Both the position numbers and the translations under genes were made by a program. The notes beneath the pieces are model-generated. The model did not search any database. It saw only the letters and a list, made by a program, of their open reading frames with translations, and was not told the DNA's origin. From the NCBI GenBank assembly GCA_009886305.1, contig QXZO01000038.1:222-13342 (forward strand): a stretch of 13,121 bases of DNA. Reading direction: 5' to 3'. How positions within the stretch are numbered: the stretch's first letter is position 1; every line of letters begins with the position of its first letter. The DNA is from Betaproteobacteria bacterium. Its GTDB lineage: Bacteria; Pseudomonadota; Gammaproteobacteria; Burkholderiales; Eutrophovitaceae. This document shows, one piece after another, positions 7,116 to 13,121 of this stretch.

Positions 7116-7867
7116 TTGTCCACCTCATCACACTGGAATATCTTTGCTGCTTCTTTTCGAGTTGGCCGAACCGCCCGTCGGACTGAGCCATAAGAGGACC
7201 AGCGGTCAATAGTCAGGCGCATACCCCGAACTCTTTTAATCCCTTTTAATACATAAATTCCACCAAATATAGGCCACCAACGGTCACCTGCGGATTCCAT
7301 AAATGAAAACCGCTCACGCCATTTCTCATTATCAACGGGTAGGCGATAATAACCCCATCGCCCAGCCTCAATTTCAATACTCAATAATTTTAACCAATCC
7401 TTGAGACGCCACAAACTTAACAAATCTGGCGAGTTACTCTTCTTATTCCGAACGTATTTTAAGAAAGCGTATCGGAGGCCCCAAAGACTCGCTGGATTAA
7501 ACGCCGAAACCACAAAGCGTCCCCCAGGAACCAAAATACGCTCTACTTCTCTGACAATGCCATGTGGATTCATACTAAAGTCAAGACCATGCGGCAGGAC
7601 AACAAGATCTATCGATGAGGACTTAATGGGACTTTGATGCGGAAGTCCCTGTATTTCGCTCGATGCGCACTCAGACAAAATAAACTTATTAGGTATTCGA
7701 CTATCTGACAGAAAATCATGTCCGTACCCGCCAATTTGAATAGCGTTAAATCCAAAAACATCTGAAACCATACCGTCGATAACCGCTCGTTCTAGTCGAA
7801 GTAGGTCTTTCCCCAAAGATCCATCAAAGCAATTAATCAAATTAACTTCTTTTTTGTATGTTGACAT
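7112..7867 (-). CDS. Class I SAM-dependent methyltransferase, YafS-like
   Basis: A 251-residue protein of the methyltransferase family encoded beside gloB/rnhA in E. coli (YafS) and Pseudomonas. The second half of the SAM fold is clear: [14 protein letters not shown] (84-97), the [20 protein letters not shown] strand-turn (106-125) and SLWGLR after it. Motif I is the divergent QIGGYG (44-49) instead of GxGxG, which is usual for this family rather than damage, and ends in a Tyr/Trp/Arg-rich C-terminal half. The methyl acceptor is unknown. It is the first gene of the minus-strand run into rnhA and dnaQ. Its start lies only 30 bases from the divergent gloB start, and its ribosome binding site is weak. 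Confidence 0.88.
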   Translation of the reverse strand: MSTYKKEVNLINCFDGSLGKDLLRLERAVIDGMVSDVFGFNAIQIGGYGHDFLSDSRIPNKFILSECASSEIQGLPHQSPIKSSSIDLVVLPHGLDFSMNPHGIVREVERILVPGGRFVVSAFNPASLWGLRYAFLKYVRNKKSNSPDLLSLWRLKDWLKLLSIEIEAGRWGYYRLPVDNEKWRERFSFMESAGDRWWPIFGGIYVLKGIKRVRGMRLTIDRWSSYGSVRRAVRPTRKEAAKIFQCDEVDK

Positions 7868-7907
7868 TTAACGCCGAGACATCAAAGATATGGGGTTATG
7901 AATAATA
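7861..7907. promoter_or_regulatory. Compact divergent start region of methyltransferase and gloB
   Basis: The two start codons are only 30 bases apart (7868-7897), so the opposing promoters must overlap each other and the coding ends. On the plus strand a perfect TTGACA (7861-7866) straddles the methyltransferase start, but the -10 about 17-19 bases on (AAAGATAT region) is poor and would leave gloB almost leaderless. On the minus strand TATTAT (7902-7907) is a fair -10 inside the gloB start and would give a leader of about 28 bases, without a clear -35. Confidence 0.25.
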
Positions 7908-8668
7908 CGCAAGTTTATCCTGTTAAGGCATTTCAAGACAATTACATTTGGACGATACATAATGAAACCCATGCAGTAATTGTTGACCCTGGCGAATCAC
8001 AACCAGTCTTTGACTTTCTAAAGTCAAGAGAACTCAGTTTAAGTGCTATTTTAGTGACCCATCACCATCCTGACCACATCGGTGGGATACATGATATTGT
8101 AGATCGCCATGATATTCCGGTATACGGGCCAAAAACAGAAACTATTCCGGCAATTACACACAAACTTGTTGAGGGGGACTCGGTAAGTTTAGATGCTCTA
8201 GACATGACCTTAAAGGTCCTTGACATACCAGGGCATACAGCTGGACATATCGCGTATATTGATAACCAGCGACTATTTTGCGGAGACACACTATTTTCAT
8301 GCGGATGTGGAAGAATATTTGAGGGCTCTCCTCCACAAATGTTTCGTTCAATTAAAAAACTTACTGAATTGTCCGACTCAACGGAAATTTACTGTACTCA
8401 CGAATACACACTATCCAATATAAAATTTGCGCGTACTGTCGAGCCCGATAACCAAGATCTCGCAAATTACGAAAAAATAGTAGAGCAAAAACTTGCTAAC
8501 AAACAAGCATCCCTACCTACATCAATTGGTCTAGAAAAATCTATAAATCCCTTTCTACGGTACAACGAACCTAAAGTGGTTCAGGCCGCTCAAACTCGAT
8601 CACAAACTCCTATTTCCAATGAGATAGAGGTGTTTGCTGCGATTCGTGCTTGGAAAGATAATTTTTAA
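7898..8668 (+). CDS. gloB: Hydroxyacylglutathione hydrolase (glyoxalase II)
   Basis: A 256-residue metallo-beta-lactamase-fold enzyme that hydrolyses S-lactoylglutathione to lactate and glutathione, the second step of methylglyoxal detoxification. The N-terminal YPVKAFQDNYIW is typical of GloB. The two-metal site is complete: THHHPDH with H55, H57, D59 and H60, then H113 in PGHTAGH, D130 in FCGDTLF and H168 in CTHEY. The C-terminal helical domain carries the glutathione-site signature NPFLR (217-221) and ends in AIRAW. Length is normal. ATG at 7898 gives the standard N-terminus. It begins the plus-strand run gloB-mltD-fabI and diverges from the methyltransferase, the same neighbourhood as in E. 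coli and Pseudomonas. Confidence 0.97.
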   Translation: MNNTQVYPVKAFQDNYIWTIHNETHAVIVDPGESQPVFDFLKSRELSLSAILVTHHHPDHIGGIHDIVDRHDIPVYGPKTETIPAITHKLVEGDSVSLDALDMTLKVLDIPGHTAGHIAYIDNQRLFCGDTLFSCGCGRIFEGSPPQMFRSIKKLTELSDSTEIYCTHEYTLSNIKFARTVEPDNQDLANYEKIVEQKLANKQASLPTSIGLEKSINPFLRYNEPKVVQAAQTRSQTPISNEIEVFAAIRAWKDNF

Positions 8669-8670
8669 TT

Positions 8671-8710
8671 TCAATCTTGGTACTTTCGTCTCAATTTTGG
8701 TCCTTTCGTC
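8671..8710. repeat. 20-base tandem duplication between gloB and mltD
   Basis: Two head-to-tail 20-base units occupy almost the whole gloB-mltD gap: tcaatcttggtactttcgtc (8671-8690) and tcaattttggtcctttcgtc (8691-8710). They agree at 18 of 20 positions, starting 3 bases after the gloB stop and ending 10 bases before the proposed mltD ATG. A 20-base period is about two helical turns, which would suit a tandem protein-binding site, but a simple replication-slippage duplication explains it equally well. Confidence 0.85.
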
Positions 8711-8720
8711 ACGCCATATC

Positions 8721-10316
8721 ATGCACTCCCGAATAAAAATCTCTACCCTCGCAGTTATACTCACGGCCGGACTATCAATCGGCAATGCGTTCGGACAAAC
8801 AGCAGTGCAAAATGATAAAGCCATTATCAAACAGGCGCTCAATGAACATGAGATAAAAACCGTAAGCTTCTGGTCTTTTAACTACATTGACCTAACCTCG
8901 AAAAACGAGCCACAACCAGCAGATCTTAATGCAATACCCAGTATCTGGCCCCGACTGATCGCAGGCTTTGGTATGCCTGAGATTCTCCACGATAATGAGT
9001 TTATCCATAGTGTTAGACGCGGGGATACGCTATCAGGCATTTCCAGTCAATATGCCGTCTCAATACAAGCAATCAAAAATTGGAATAACTTAAGCGGTTC
9101 ATTGATAAAAGTAGGTCAAAAACTGGTTTTGCATAGAAATGGGCAAGGAAAGCGTGTCAAAAATTATGAAAAGCGCTACAAGAACAATCTAGCTTACGTA
9201 ACTCGGATATTCAATCGAAGTCAAAAGTACATCCACTACATTTTAGGTGAACTAGAGAAAAGACAGATGCCAACAGAATTGGCTTTGTTACCTATGATAG
9301 AAAGCGCCTATTATCCCGTAGCCTACTCTAGGGCGCACGCCGCGGGTTTATGGCAATTCATTCCGTCAACCGGGAAGAACTACGGGCTTGAACAGAACTG
9401 GTGGCGGGATGAACGTCGGGACGTAATCGCTTCCACCAAGGCAGCTCTTGATTACCTTCAGGTGCTGCATGCTGAGTTCAATGATTGGCAACTCGTTTTG
9501 GCTGCATACAATTGGGGAGAAAACGGATTAAGGCGATCGATCAAACGGAATAAAAAGCGTGGTAGAGGGACGCGTTACTCAGACCTTAAGATGCCGCGCG
9601 AAACGAGAAACTATGTTCCAAAATTACAAGCCATGAAGAATATCGTAATTGAAGCCGATCAAGGCACACTCACGCTTCCCCATGTGGCTGACTACGCCTA
9701 CTTCACTCCAGTTTCAGTACCTAATTTAATTGATATAAAGCTAGCCGCCGACCTTGCGCAAATTGATTTAGAAGAATTTGAGATGCTCAACGCATCACAT
9801 AATCGTCCCGTCTTTACTACGAATGGAAGAACTTCTATGCTCATACCGAGTGATCGGGTGAAAAAGTTTCATGAGAACTTAGACAATCACACTAGTCCCT
9901 TAACCAATTGGGGTACCTACCAGTTCAAAAAGGGCGACACACTATCCCAGACCGCAGAACGCTTCAACATCAAACTCGATAATCTAAGGGCTATCAATGG
10001 CTTGAAACCTTACTTTCCAATTCGAGTAGGACAATCCATACTAGTGCCATGGGAAAATATTAATGGGGTCTCAAATCTCAGCCAAACCTGGTCACGACCG
10101 GAGTTTTCGCAAGCTAGTTCGCTTTACGGCAAAGAATTCGTATACCGAATAAAACGTGGAGACACCCTCTCAGGCATCGCCAAACGTTACGGAGTATCTA
10201 TTAAGGCACTCAAAAATTGGAATGGCTTGAAAAATTCAACAATACGCGTCGGTAAAAAATTAATCATATACAAAGATCTCGCGATACCACGTGTTTCACA
10301 AATGCTTGAAAGTTAG
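8721..10316 (+). CDS. mltD: Membrane-bound lytic murein transglycosylase D with three LysM domains
   Basis: An envelope enzyme that cleaves peptidoglycan glycan strands to 1,6-anhydro products. The chosen ATG gives 531 residues and opens with a signal peptide (MHSRIKISTLAVILTAGLS, cleavage near residues 24-26). The frame continues upstream to a TTG at 8634, but that would overlap gloB and bury the signal. Order: the MltD entry helix (IWPRLIAGFGM), an inserted LysM (about 96-138), the SLT domain with catalytic E194 in LLPMIESAYYP, then GLWQFIPSTG and AAYNWGE, a linker, and two C-terminal LysM domains (about 399-442 and 474-517). Familiar MltD proteins carry LysM only at the C-terminus, so the early copy is unusual. 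No lipobox cysteine is seen, so the protein is probably periplasmic rather than a lipoprotein. The ribosome binding site is weak. Confidence 0.93.
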   Translation: MHSRIKISTLAVILTAGLSIGNAFGQTAVQNDKAIIKQALNEHEIKTVSFWSFNYIDLTSKNEPQPADLNAIPSIWPRLIAGFGMPEILHDNEFIHSVRRGDTLSGISSQYAVSIQAIKNWNNLSGSLIKVGQKLVLHRNGQGKRVKNYEKRYKNNLAYVTRIFNRSQKYIHYILGELEKRQMPTELALLPMIESAYYPVAYSRAHAAGLWQFIPSTGKNYGLEQNWWRDERRDVIASTKAALDYLQVLHAEFNDWQLVLAAYNWGENGLRRSIKRNKKRGRGTRYSDLKMPRETRNYVPKLQAMKNIVIEADQGTLTLPHVADYAYFTPVSVPNLIDIKLAADLAQIDLEEFEMLNASHNRPVFTTNGRTSMLIPSDRVKKFHENLDNHTSPLTNWGTYQFKKGDTLSQTAERFNIKLDNLRAINGLKPYFPIRVGQSILVPWENINGVSNLSQTWSRPEFSQASSLYGKEFVYRIKRGDTLSGIAKRYGVSIKALKNWNGLKNSTIRVGKKLIIYKDLAIPRVSQMLES

Positions 10317-10349
10317 AATAACGATTAAAAAGAAAGAAACGGTGTACTC

Positions 10350-11138
10350 ATGGGATTCTTATCGAATAAAAAATTACTTATTACCGGATTACTAAGCAAT
10401 AGATCAATTGCATATGGTATTGCAAAAGCTTGTATGCGCGAAGGGGCTACACTCGCATTTAGTTACGCAGGCGGTGAAAAAATAGAAAAACGGGTTAAAG
10501 GTCTTGCTCTCGATTTTGATACAGATCTAGTTCTCCCTTGCGATGTAGCTGAAGATAAAGAAATCAGATCTCTATGTAATTCCTTAAAGGGCGAATGGGG
10601 ACAACTTGATGGACTAGTACATTCAATCGCTTTCGCACCAAGAGAGGCTCTGAGTGGGAGTTACCTTGAATCGGTAAGTAGAGAGTCTTTTCAAATTGCC
10701 CACGATATTAGCTCCTTTAGCTTCTCCGCACTCGCTCAGGCCGCACATCCATTAATGTTGGGACACAATTCATCACTTTTAGCTTTGACCTATCTAGGTT
10801 CGCAACGAGCATTTCCAAGTTATAACGTGATGGGTTTAGCCAAGGCGAGTTTAGAGGCTAATGTGCGTTATATGGCCGCCAGTCTCGGGGCTGACAACAT
10901 TCGTGTTAATGCAATATCAGCGGGGCCGATCAAAACACTCGCAGCCGCAGGAATTGGAAGCTTTTCTAAACTACTCTCATTTGCAGAAAAAACTGCACCT
11001 TTAAAAAGAAATGTAACGATTGATGAGGTCGGAAACGCAGCAGCATTCTTGCTTAGCGATCTAGCTAGCGGTATCACTGGGGAAATAACTTACGTTGATG
11101 CAGGATTCAACACATCAGGTATCGCTCCTCTAGATTAA
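10350..11138 (+). CDS. fabI: Enoyl-[acyl-carrier-protein] reductase [NADH]
   Basis: A 262-residue short-chain dehydrogenase that performs the last reduction of each fatty-acid elongation cycle. It has the FabI-type nucleotide site (ITGLLSNRSIAYGIA, 11-25), CDVAED, HSIAFAP (91-97) and the Tyr-x9-Tyr-x6-Lys triad Y148, Y158 and K165 in TYLGSQRAFPSYNVMGLAK. NAISAGPIKTLAA (187-199) and the C-terminal DVGNAAAFLLSDL are also standard. Residue 94 is Ala where E. coli has Gly93, a site where changes affect triclosan binding; other FabI proteins, such as that of Staphylococcus, naturally carry Ala there, so resistance is not implied. It follows mltD by 33 bases and may be co-transcribed. It converges on ppiD with 12 bases between stops. 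Confidence 0.97.
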   Translation: MGFLSNKKLLITGLLSNRSIAYGIAKACMREGATLAFSYAGGEKIEKRVKGLALDFDTDLVLPCDVAEDKEIRSLCNSLKGEWGQLDGLVHSIAFAPREALSGSYLESVSRESFQIAHDISSFSFSALAQAAHPLMLGHNSSLLALTYLGSQRAFPSYNVMGLAKASLEANVRYMAASLGADNIRVNAISAGPIKTLAAAGIGSFSKLLSFAEKTAPLKRNVTIDEVGNAAAFLLSDLASGITGEITYVDAGFNTSGIAPLD

Positions 11139-11150
11139 GCTCCTAGAACC

Positions 11151-13067
11151 CTAATTATTCAATCCCTCCAATCCAATCGCATCATTATTGATGCGAACAT
11201 TGGCTTTTTCACGCAAACTGGCAATATACGCGTTCATTTGTTGTTGCTGCATCATCTGCTGAAGCTGGTTCTTGGCGGTATTTAGGTCATCCTCTGTAAC
11301 TTCTTCTAAGTCCAAAATCTGTGAAACCCGAAAAACAACATAACGACCATCATCTATAGGCATCCCGACATGGGCTGGTAAGGTATCTTTAGATACACCA
11401 AAAACTGCCCGTAACCCCTCCGGATGAAGACCTTGGCGTTTTACTAATGTAACCATCCCCGGCTTGGACCACTCCGCACCATCAACTTCTTGTCCTGCCT
11501 CAAGCGAAGCTAAGGCAAGCTCCCCCTCCGACACTGCTTTATCTAATGCACCTTGGGACTTTAAAAAATCTTTAACCTCGTCAGCAACATCTTCAAACGC
11601 CATGTCCTCTTCTATTGCATATTCAACCATCCGTGCAGCAACGAGGGTCTTGGGTTGGACCTCATAAGCCTCAGTGTTACGCTTTTCATCCATTGATTCT
11701 GCAGAAAAAATAGCCTGCAGCAATTCTGGTTTATCGAGGAGTGTGTTGTACCCTGCGCTATCCCTAGTAATCCAGTCACTAGTTTGCACGGTTAACCCTA
11801 ACTCTTCAGCAACGGGTGCGAGACTGTCATAGTCAGTGTATACACGATCGCTAAAAACTTGAGATGCAGCAAGGTAGGTCTCCTCCACCTTGGACTTACG
11901 GATATCTTTTTCTATATCAGCCCTCACCTCGGCAAAAGGAGTTGTCTCTACCCCTCTGACATCATCGACCCTGATGATGTGGAATCCATATTGAGTTTGA
12001 ACAGGACCGACAATTGAACCTTTTTCGGATTCAAACAAAGCTTTATCAAAAGACTCTACCATGAGGCCGCGTGACAGAAATCCTAAGTCCCCATCATTTT
12101 CTGCAGAGCCTGGATCATTCGAAAATTCAAGAGCTAGCGGCCCAAATTGACTTGGGTCGTTCTTGATAATAGCCAATAACTCCTCAGCCTTTAATTCTGC
12201 CTCGGCTTTCTCCGTATCGGGTGCATCCTCAATAACTGAAATTAATATATGGCTCGCTTTTCGCTCTTCGACAGTCTGAAACTCGGATATACGGTCCTGA
12301 TAAGTTTGTTCTAATTCAAATTCCGACACCGAAACCGAAGCAGTCGCAGACTCTTCATTAAGCACTAAATATTCAACTTTGGCCCGCTCGGGCAAGACAA
12401 ACAAGCCACGGTTCTCATCAAAATAAGTCCTGACCTCCTCATCCGTTACTGTAATTGCTTCACGATACTTAGCTGGCGAGAATATCAATTGACTAACTTC
12501 CCTCTGTTGGCCGCGTTGCTTCACAAGCCGATGCACGACAGAATCTGAAACGATTGCAGATTGAGTCACTACATTTTGTAATCTGCCGACTAATAGATCC
12601 TGGGTGATTTGAATTTCAAATTCAGCGGGACTCAGATTTTGCGCCCTCAACAACCGTTCATACTTCTCAACAGAGAACTCACCTGAATCATCGAAAAATG
12701 CAGGCACACCTGAAATAACTTCTCTCAGTTCTTCTGGAGACACCATCATCCCCATACTGGTTGCCTGATTGAGCAATAATCTTCGTTGGATTATATTGTT
12801 CAAAACTGAATTTTTAAATTCGGGGGTTTGTAAATATTCAGCAGCCTGAGGATTGGCTTGAGTCTGAGGTCGAAGTCTATCCTGCTCTTGACGAACCATC
12901 ATACTTAACTCCTGCTGGGAGATAGCGCTGTTACCCACCTCAGCGACGACTTGTGCTGAATCCTGGCCGCGGAAGTATGAGTCGACACCGAAAAGGGCAA
13001 ACGTCAAAACAATCAGCACCAAGATTGCCTGTGAAAATATTTTGTATTTACTTATAAAATCGAACAT
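11151..13067 (-). CDS. ppiD: PpiD-type membrane-anchored periplasmic folding chaperone / prolyl isomerase
   Basis: A 638-residue protein with a short cytosolic N-terminus, one membrane helix (about 11-28) and a large periplasmic part. The SurA-like N-terminal chaperone domain (about 35-190) includes the VLNNIIQRRLLLNQA helix. A parvulin (PpiC) domain covers about 268-369, from ASHILISVIE through FSNDPGSAENDGDLGFLSRGLM to GPVQTQYGFHIIRV. A second, degenerate PpiC-like region and helices complete the usual PpiD length. In E. coli PpiD works at the SecYEG exit helping newly exported proteins, with little or no isomerase activity. Near the end is a glutamine-rich patch (602-610). The ATG has AGGTTGA upstream. 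Proximity to fabI is shared with Pseudomonas, where hupB lies upstream of ppiD. Confidence 0.95.
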   Translation of the reverse strand: MFDFISKYKIFSQAILVLIVLTFALFGVDSYFRGQDSAQVVAEVGNSAISQQELSMMVRQEQDRLRPQTQANPQAAEYLQTPEFKNSVLNNIIQRRLLLNQATSMGMMVSPEELREVISGVPAFFDDSGEFSVEKYERLLRAQNLSPAEFEIQITQDLLVGRLQNVVTQSAIVSDSVVHRLVKQRGQQREVSQLIFSPAKYREAITVTDEEVRTYFDENRGLFVLPERAKVEYLVLNEESATASVSVSEFELEQTYQDRISEFQTVEERKASHILISVIEDAPDTEKAEAELKAEELLAIIKNDPSQFGPLALEFSNDPGSAENDGDLGFLSRGLMVESFDKALFESEKGSIVGPVQTQYGFHIIRVDDVRGVETTPFAEVRADIEKDIRKSKVEETYLAASQVFSDRVYTDYDSLAPVAEELGLTVQTSDWITRDSAGYNTLLDKPELLQAIFSAESMDEKRNTEAYEVQPKTLVAARMVEYAIEEDMAFEDVADEVKDFLKSQGALDKAVSEGELALASLEAGQEVDGAEWSKPGMVTLVKRQGLHPEGLRAVFGVSKDTLPAHVGMPIDDGRYVVFRVSQILDLEEVTEDDLNTAKNQLQQMMQQQQMNAYIASLREKANVRINNDAIGLEGLNN

Positions 13068-13121
13068 GGAGTCAACCTGATTTGCTTACCGTAATTATCG
13101 ATGGGATAGATTAACAAAAAA
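13068..13121 (-). other. Upstream region of ppiD (54 bases to window edge)
   Basis: On the minus strand this begins with TTTTTT at the window edge and contains GATAAT about 30 bases before the ppiD start, then the AGGTTGA ribosome binding site. The T-run could be the tail of a terminator of the preceding gene (hupB in Pseudomonas), but the stem would lie outside the window. No complete promoter can be called. Confidence 0.25.

Noticed and set aside
8062..8351. Two minus-strand open frames inside gloB
   Set aside because: Antisense shadows of a gene with a complete metal-binding set; no motif of their own.
8634..8720. In-frame upstream extension of mltD from a TTG
   Set aside because: It overlaps gloB, runs through the tandem repeat and would bury the signal peptide; the ATG at 8721 gives a standard exported N-terminus.
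10623..10640. Ala94 of FabI as a triclosan-resistance change relative to E. coli Gly93
   Set aside because: Ala at this site is natural in other FabI proteins, so no resistance can be inferred.
11129..11147. TCTAG...CTAGA inverted repeat between fabI and ppiD
   Set aside because: A 5-bp, AT-rich stem with a 9-base loop and no following T-run; not credible as a terminator.

Overview
The window reads as chromosomal DNA of a gammaproteobacterium, probably free-living and perhaps marine. The main evidence is gene order. dnaQ, rnhA, a YafS-like methyltransferase, gloB and mltD sit together, and fabI lies beside ppiD; from memory this is the arrangement of Pseudomonas and, partly rearranged, of E. 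coli. Base composition looks moderately AT-rich throughout by eye. I see no sharp compositional break, tRNA, rRNA, insertion sequence, phage gene or CRISPR array.

Layout. (1) 2-1032, plus strand: the tail of a GAF-domain protein, translationally coupled (ATGA) to a 266-residue protein that looks like an HD-domain phosphohydrolase with its metal-binding residues replaced. (2) 1092-3016, minus strand: an aldehyde dehydrogenase followed by a DUF3429 membrane protein. (3) 3173-3838, plus strand: a three-helix membrane protein with a cyclic-nucleotide-binding-like domain, Popeye-like in layout. It converges on a small exported protein of unknown function (3845-4189). (4) 4237-7867, minus strand: a tight five-gene array read as methyltransferase, rnhA, dnaQ, a 56-residue DUF2256 zinc-ribbon-like protein, and an iron-sulfur photolyase/cryptochrome-related protein. 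The junctions are GTGA, a 35-base gap with a strong ribosome binding site, TGA|ATG, and a 3-base gap. (5) 7898-11138, plus strand: gloB, mltD (with an extra internal LysM domain) and fabI. (6) 11151-13067, minus strand: ppiD, convergent with fabI and probably preceded by its own promoter near the window edge.

How the genes fit together. The minus-strand array groups replication fidelity (DnaQ proofreading), RNA-DNA hybrid removal (RNase H) and light-dependent DNA repair (the photolyase-like protein with its usual DUF2256 companion). The plus-strand run combines methylglyoxal detoxification, peptidoglycan remodelling and fatty-acid synthesis, next to the envelope chaperone PpiD. The left third holds signalling and accessory genes that are less clearly connected.

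Most genes here are conserved housekeeping genes. The points most worth a second look are the apparent HD pseudoenzyme, the co-transcribed DUF2256/photolyase pair behind dnaQ, the MltD with an internal LysM, the bacterial Popeye-like protein, and a 20-base tandem duplication between gloB and mltD. I found no strong evidence for a wholly new multi-gene system.
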